The translations under genes were made by a program, and so were the position numbers. This document shows positions 38,893 to 41,187 of a stretch of DNA of 41,187 nt, piece by piece. Positions within the stretch are counted from its first letter, which is position 1, and each line of letters begins with the position of its first letter. The DNA lies in assembly GCA_945870205.1 (NCBI GenBank), contig CAMBRI010000011.1, forward strand, positions 1-41,187, in the 5' to 3' direction. Source of the DNA: Sulfuritalea hydrogenivorans sk43H. Its GTDB lineage: Bacteria > Pseudomonadota > Gammaproteobacteria > Burkholderiales > Rhodocyclaceae. The notes beneath the pieces were generated by a model. It made no database searches and was not told the origin of the DNA. It saw only the letters and a list, made by a program, of their open reading frames with translations.

Positions 38893-39516
38893 CAGGCTCC
38901 GTTGCTGCTCGGGCAGTTTGCGCATACCGAAAGCGGCAGCATGATCTTCATTCGCATCCCGGACAACAGCGGCACGTTTCTCGGAAAATAGTGGTGATCG
39001 AACGGTAGCAATCGCCCGAGGGGCGGCTCCTCAGAAGCCAACTCACTGCTAACCACGTCACGCGAACCGTATTGCGAATTCATGCAAATCGACTGTTCGA
39101 ATTAGCAGCAGAACCGCATTCGGACCAGCAATATAACTATGCATATCAAATGGCGGCTTCTCGATTTCTAGGGCTCGCTGCGAACGGCTGCTTTGGATTA
39201 CCACCACCGGCAGCAAAGGGCACCGAGGAGCCGGTGACCGCGACAAGTTCGTTGCCGGAAAGCTGCCTTTGAAATTTCGCTGCTCCGAACCTGCCATTGG
39301 TGTACCGCAGCACCCGGCCATCAGCGGTCACTGGGAATTTTTCTCCAAACCGGCCGCTCAACCTGGGCCGTTCTCCAGACCGGCCATTCAAACGCAGCCA
39401 CTGATCGGAGCCACCAACTTCGCCCACCTGAACTTCGGCTGTACAGCGTCACCAGCGCGCCATGCTGAACCAACCGATGCGGCTGTGCTCCTGCGTCCGA
39501 GTGCTGATGATATATA
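38893..39516. other. Intergenic DNA with degenerate repeats
   Basis: No convincing gene. Short frames run on both strands, including a 93-aa minus frame (39146-39427) rich in NGRSGERPRLSGRFGE-type repeats. These come from iterated ACCGGCC units (39349-39397) rather than from a protein family. It looks like decayed repeat sequence between mobile elements. Confidence 0.4.
39508..39516. repeat. Target-site duplication, left
   Basis: TGATATATA is repeated at 40564-40572, directly outside the other IS end. It fits the short duplication made by IS1595-family transposases, though the low complexity lowers certainty. Confidence 0.6.
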
Positions 39517-39517
39517 T

Positions 39518-39539
39518 GGGGTATCCACTTAGCTCCACT
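39518..39539 (+). repeat. IS1595 terminal inverted repeat, left
   Basis: The first bases are GGGGTATCCACTTAGCTCCA. It is the inverted complement of 40540-40561 except for one base. The transposase stop codon lies inside this repeat. Confidence 0.88.
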
Positions 39540-40530
39540 AAGCGGTTTTCCTTGCTCTTTTGCTCTTGATGTCGGCGTAGGTAATCGTTGAAGTGGCGAC
39601 GGCTTGTTGCATCAGGCGATAGAAGAGCAGGCCGCGCGAACGGGACGTTCGGCGGTTGAATCGGAACACGAATTCGTCGAGATAGGCATCCACCTGATGG
39701 GGCTGGATGGCGCCGTGGTGAGTCCCCATGATCCAGCGCTTGACGAGAGAGGCCACGCGATGGACTCCCGGCATGGAGATATGGGCAGGCGTATCGGACC
39801 CGAGCATGACGTGGTGGTCGTGCGCGTAACCTGACGATGCAACAGATCGGTAAGCAGCCGATCCATCGGTGGAAATCGTGCTGCCGGCACAGACGACATC
39901 CTGAATGAAGGGCAGTACATGGGCCTCGGTATCCTCAGGGATGCGGCGCAGGCGGATACGGCCAAAGCCTTTGGGATCGAGGAGTTCCACGGCGATCACC
40001 ACCAGCAGCTTGTTGGTGTTGCTTTTCCTTTTCTTTGAAGCGGTTGCGGGCAGCTTGTCGGTGATATCCAGGTAGGTTTCATCGACCTCGACACGCCCTT
40101 TGAGCTGATCCCGGCCGGGACGAACCATGGCATGGCGGAAGCGATGAAGCATGGTCCAGGCGGTTTGGTAGCTTCCCAAACCCAGCACACGCTGCAACCC
40201 CAATGCACTGACTCCTTGCTTCTGGTTGGTCAGGTACCAGGCCGCAGCGAACCAGACCCGCAGCGGAGTGCGTGTCTTGTCGAAAATGGTTCCTGCCGTA
40301 ATCGACGTCTGGTGGCGGCAGTGACGACACATCAACCGCGTGCGGCTAGCCCGATAGGCGGGCGCCATGGTTGAACACGCCGGGCAAACAAATCCTTGCG
40401 GCCAGCGCAGCTGCTCCAAATACGCATGGCAAGCCTCCTCCGTTCCGAACCAGTCCAGGAAATCGTTCCAGGTTCGGGGGTAGTCCTTTCCGGAAATTGG
40501 CGGTACTATCTGGACGTCCATCCAGTGCAT
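39538..40530 (-). CDS. IS1595-family transposase
   Basis: The 330-aa protein has an N-terminal zinc finger (C49-x2-C52 and C68-x2-C71), the GTIFDKTRTPLRVWFAAAWYL block, and a DDE-type nuclease domain with D150 (VEVDETYL) and D222 (STDGSAAY). It ends with YLDEFVFRFNRR, typical of ISXO2-like transposases in the IS1595 family. It is uninterrupted, so it is probably active. It reads from the right inverted repeat to the left. Confidence 0.95.
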   Translation of the reverse strand: MHWMDVQIVPPISGKDYPRTWNDFLDWFGTEEACHAYLEQLRWPQGFVCPACSTMAPAYRASRTRLMCRHCRHQTSITAGTIFDKTRTPLRVWFAAAWYLTNQKQGVSALGLQRVLGLGSYQTAWTMLHRFRHAMVRPGRDQLKGRVEVDETYLDITDKLPATASKKRKSNTNKLLVVIAVELLDPKGFGRIRLRRIPEDTEAHVLPFIQDVVCAGSTISTDGSAAYRSVASSGYAHDHHVMLGSDTPAHISMPGVHRVASLVKRWIMGTHHGAIQPHQVDAYLDEFVFRFNRRTSRSRGLLFYRLMQQAVATSTITYADIKSKRARKTA

Positions 40531-40539
40531 TCTAGCTCA

Positions 40540-40561
40540 AGTGGAGCTAAGTGGATAGCCC
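40540..40561 (-). repeat. IS1595 terminal inverted repeat, right
   Basis: Read on the minus strand it begins GGGCTATCCACTTAGCTCCA, matching the left end with one difference. It lies 10 bases upstream of the transposase start codon. Confidence 0.88.
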
Positions 40562-40563
40562 GT

Positions 40564-40572
40564 TGATATATA
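40564..40572. repeat. Target-site duplication, right
   Basis: This is the second copy of TGATATATA, matching 39508-39516. Confidence 0.6.
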
Positions 40573-40614
40573 CAGTATCCTGTCCAGGTCACCCGACCAG
40601 GATGGGCCACCTCA

Positions 40615-41187
40615 ATGGCAGCCGCCGCTCAATGCGCCGCGCCCACACCCAAGCGCTACCAGCGCCGCCGTCCCGAACGGACGCTGTGGTATCGCATCGT
40701 CCAGACCCACCTCGAAACCTGGCTGGAACTCGCCAGCGGCGAGGACGGTGAAGCACCGCCGGCCCATGTCGAGCGAACCTTCCGCCGCTATCTCGAATGC
40801 GGCATCCTCGCTCACGGCTTCGCCCGAGCGTATTGCGACGAGTGCCAGCACGATTTCCTGATCGCCTACTCCTGCAAGTGCCGTGGCGTGTGCCCCTCCT
40901 GCAACACCCGGCGCATGGCCGAAACAGCGGCGCACCTGGTCGATCACGTTTTCCCGCCGCTACCGGTGCGGCAATGGGTGCTCGCCGTGCCCAAGCGGCT
41001 GCGTTACTTCCTGCAAGCGGACGCGGCCCTGCAAGGCACGGTGCTGCGCATTTTTCTGTCCGTGGTGGAACGCTGCCTGCGCGAGCATAGCCCCAGCAGC
41101 CCCGCCGATGCCCGGATCGGGGCGGTCGCCTTCATCCACCGGTTCGGCTCCAGCCTGAACGAGCACGTGCATTTCCATTGCTGCGTC
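40615..41187 (+). CDS. IS91-family transposase, cut by window end
   Basis: The 191 codons visible show an N-terminal helical region, then a zinc-binding domain with paired Cys: CDECQHDF, SCKCRGVCPSC and NTRRMAE. WVLAVPKRLRYFL follows. It ends in NEHVHFHCCV, the HUH nuclease motif of IS91/IS801-type rolling-circle transposases. The catalytic tyrosine region lies beyond the window. No stop codon occurs. These elements move by rolling-circle replication and can carry adjacent DNA. It starts only 43 bases from the IS1595 target duplication. Confidence 0.93.
   Translation, partial: MAAAAQCAAPTPKRYQRRRPERTLWYRIVQTHLETWLELASGEDGEAPPAHVERTFRRYLECGILAHGFARAYCDECQHDFLIAYSCKCRGVCPSCNTRRMAETAAHLVDHVFPPLPVRQWVLAVPKRLRYFLQADAALQGTVLRIFLSVVERCLREHSPSSPADARIGAVAFIHRFGSSLNEHVHFHCCV

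Larger units (their letters stand above)
39517..40563. mobile_element. IS1595-family insertion sequence, apparently intact
   Basis: A full transposase gene sits between 22-bp terminal inverted repeats (39518-39539 and 40540-40561) that match at 21 of 22 positions. TGATATATA occurs just outside each end (39508-39516 and 40564-40572), a likely target duplication of the 8-9 bp expected for this family. The one- or two-base uncertainty in the exact ends comes from the A/T-rich target. Confidence 0.88.

Overview
The window looks like a chromosomal segment of a GC-rich betaproteobacterium, probably of the Rhodocyclales or a neighbouring order. This rests on gene content (aromatic amine dehydrogenase, the DUF1302/DUF1329/RND set, an IdrA/AioA-type molybdoenzyme) and codon style. 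It is an inference, not a measured placement.

Region 1 (1-11420) is a tRNA-Arg(ACG) integration hotspot. An intact tRNA gene (69-145) shares a 47-bp direct repeat (101-147) with 10071-10117. Between the repeats lies a roughly 10-kb P4-like integrative element. Its left part carries plus-strand cargo of unknown role: a zinc-ribbon membrane protein, a small protein and a secreted Cys-rich protein. Then, on the minus strand, come a small protein, a candidate iteron/AT-rich origin, a split primase/SF3-like helicase pair, an AlpA-like HTH protein, a HigBA toxin-antitoxin pair and a tyrosine integrase. Each element end carries a tandem copy of TAGGGGACCCGC. About 1.1 kb of hairpin-rich non-coding DNA inside the left end is repeated outside the right end, next to a second terminator and a different tandem repeat. 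This suggests the remnant of a second, related island.

Region 2 (11421-20617) holds an EutR-like AraC regulator divergent from a plus-strand catabolic operon: aldehyde dehydrogenase, UPF0261 (Tm-1-like) protein, HAD hydrolase, class III aminotransferase, APC permease and alanine dehydrogenase. The logic is import of an amine or omega-amino acid, transamination to pyruvate, recycling of alanine by alanine dehydrogenase, and oxidation of the aldehyde.

Region 3 (20667-30829, minus) is a nine-gene unit: aauB-aauE-aauD-aauA (tryptophan-tryptophylquinone aromatic amine dehydrogenase and its maturation proteins), a monohaem cytochrome c, DUF1329, DUF1302, an MMPL/RND transporter and a Ycf48-like propeller. 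It joins periplasmic amine oxidation to an envelope trafficking system.

Region 4 (30998-37053, minus) is an arsenite/iodate oxidoreductase-type cluster: small cytochrome c, a tetrahaem protein made of two fused dihaem peroxidase domains, a Tat-exported Rieske protein, and an AioA/IdrA-clade molybdopterin subunit. The combination matches the iodate reductase set idrABP1P2, but with P1 and P2 fused and the order inverted. A divergent aldehyde dehydrogenase (37238-38668) could oxidise aldehydes made by the amine dehydrogenase.

Region 5 (38669-41187) is transposon-rich: a transposase scrap, an intact IS1595-family element with inverted repeats and a likely target duplication, and an IS91-family transposase running off the window end. 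A dispersed 15-bp core repeat (AGTCGGCGCTGGCGA) occurs in at least seven places, once inside the peroxidase fusion exactly in the linker between its two halves.
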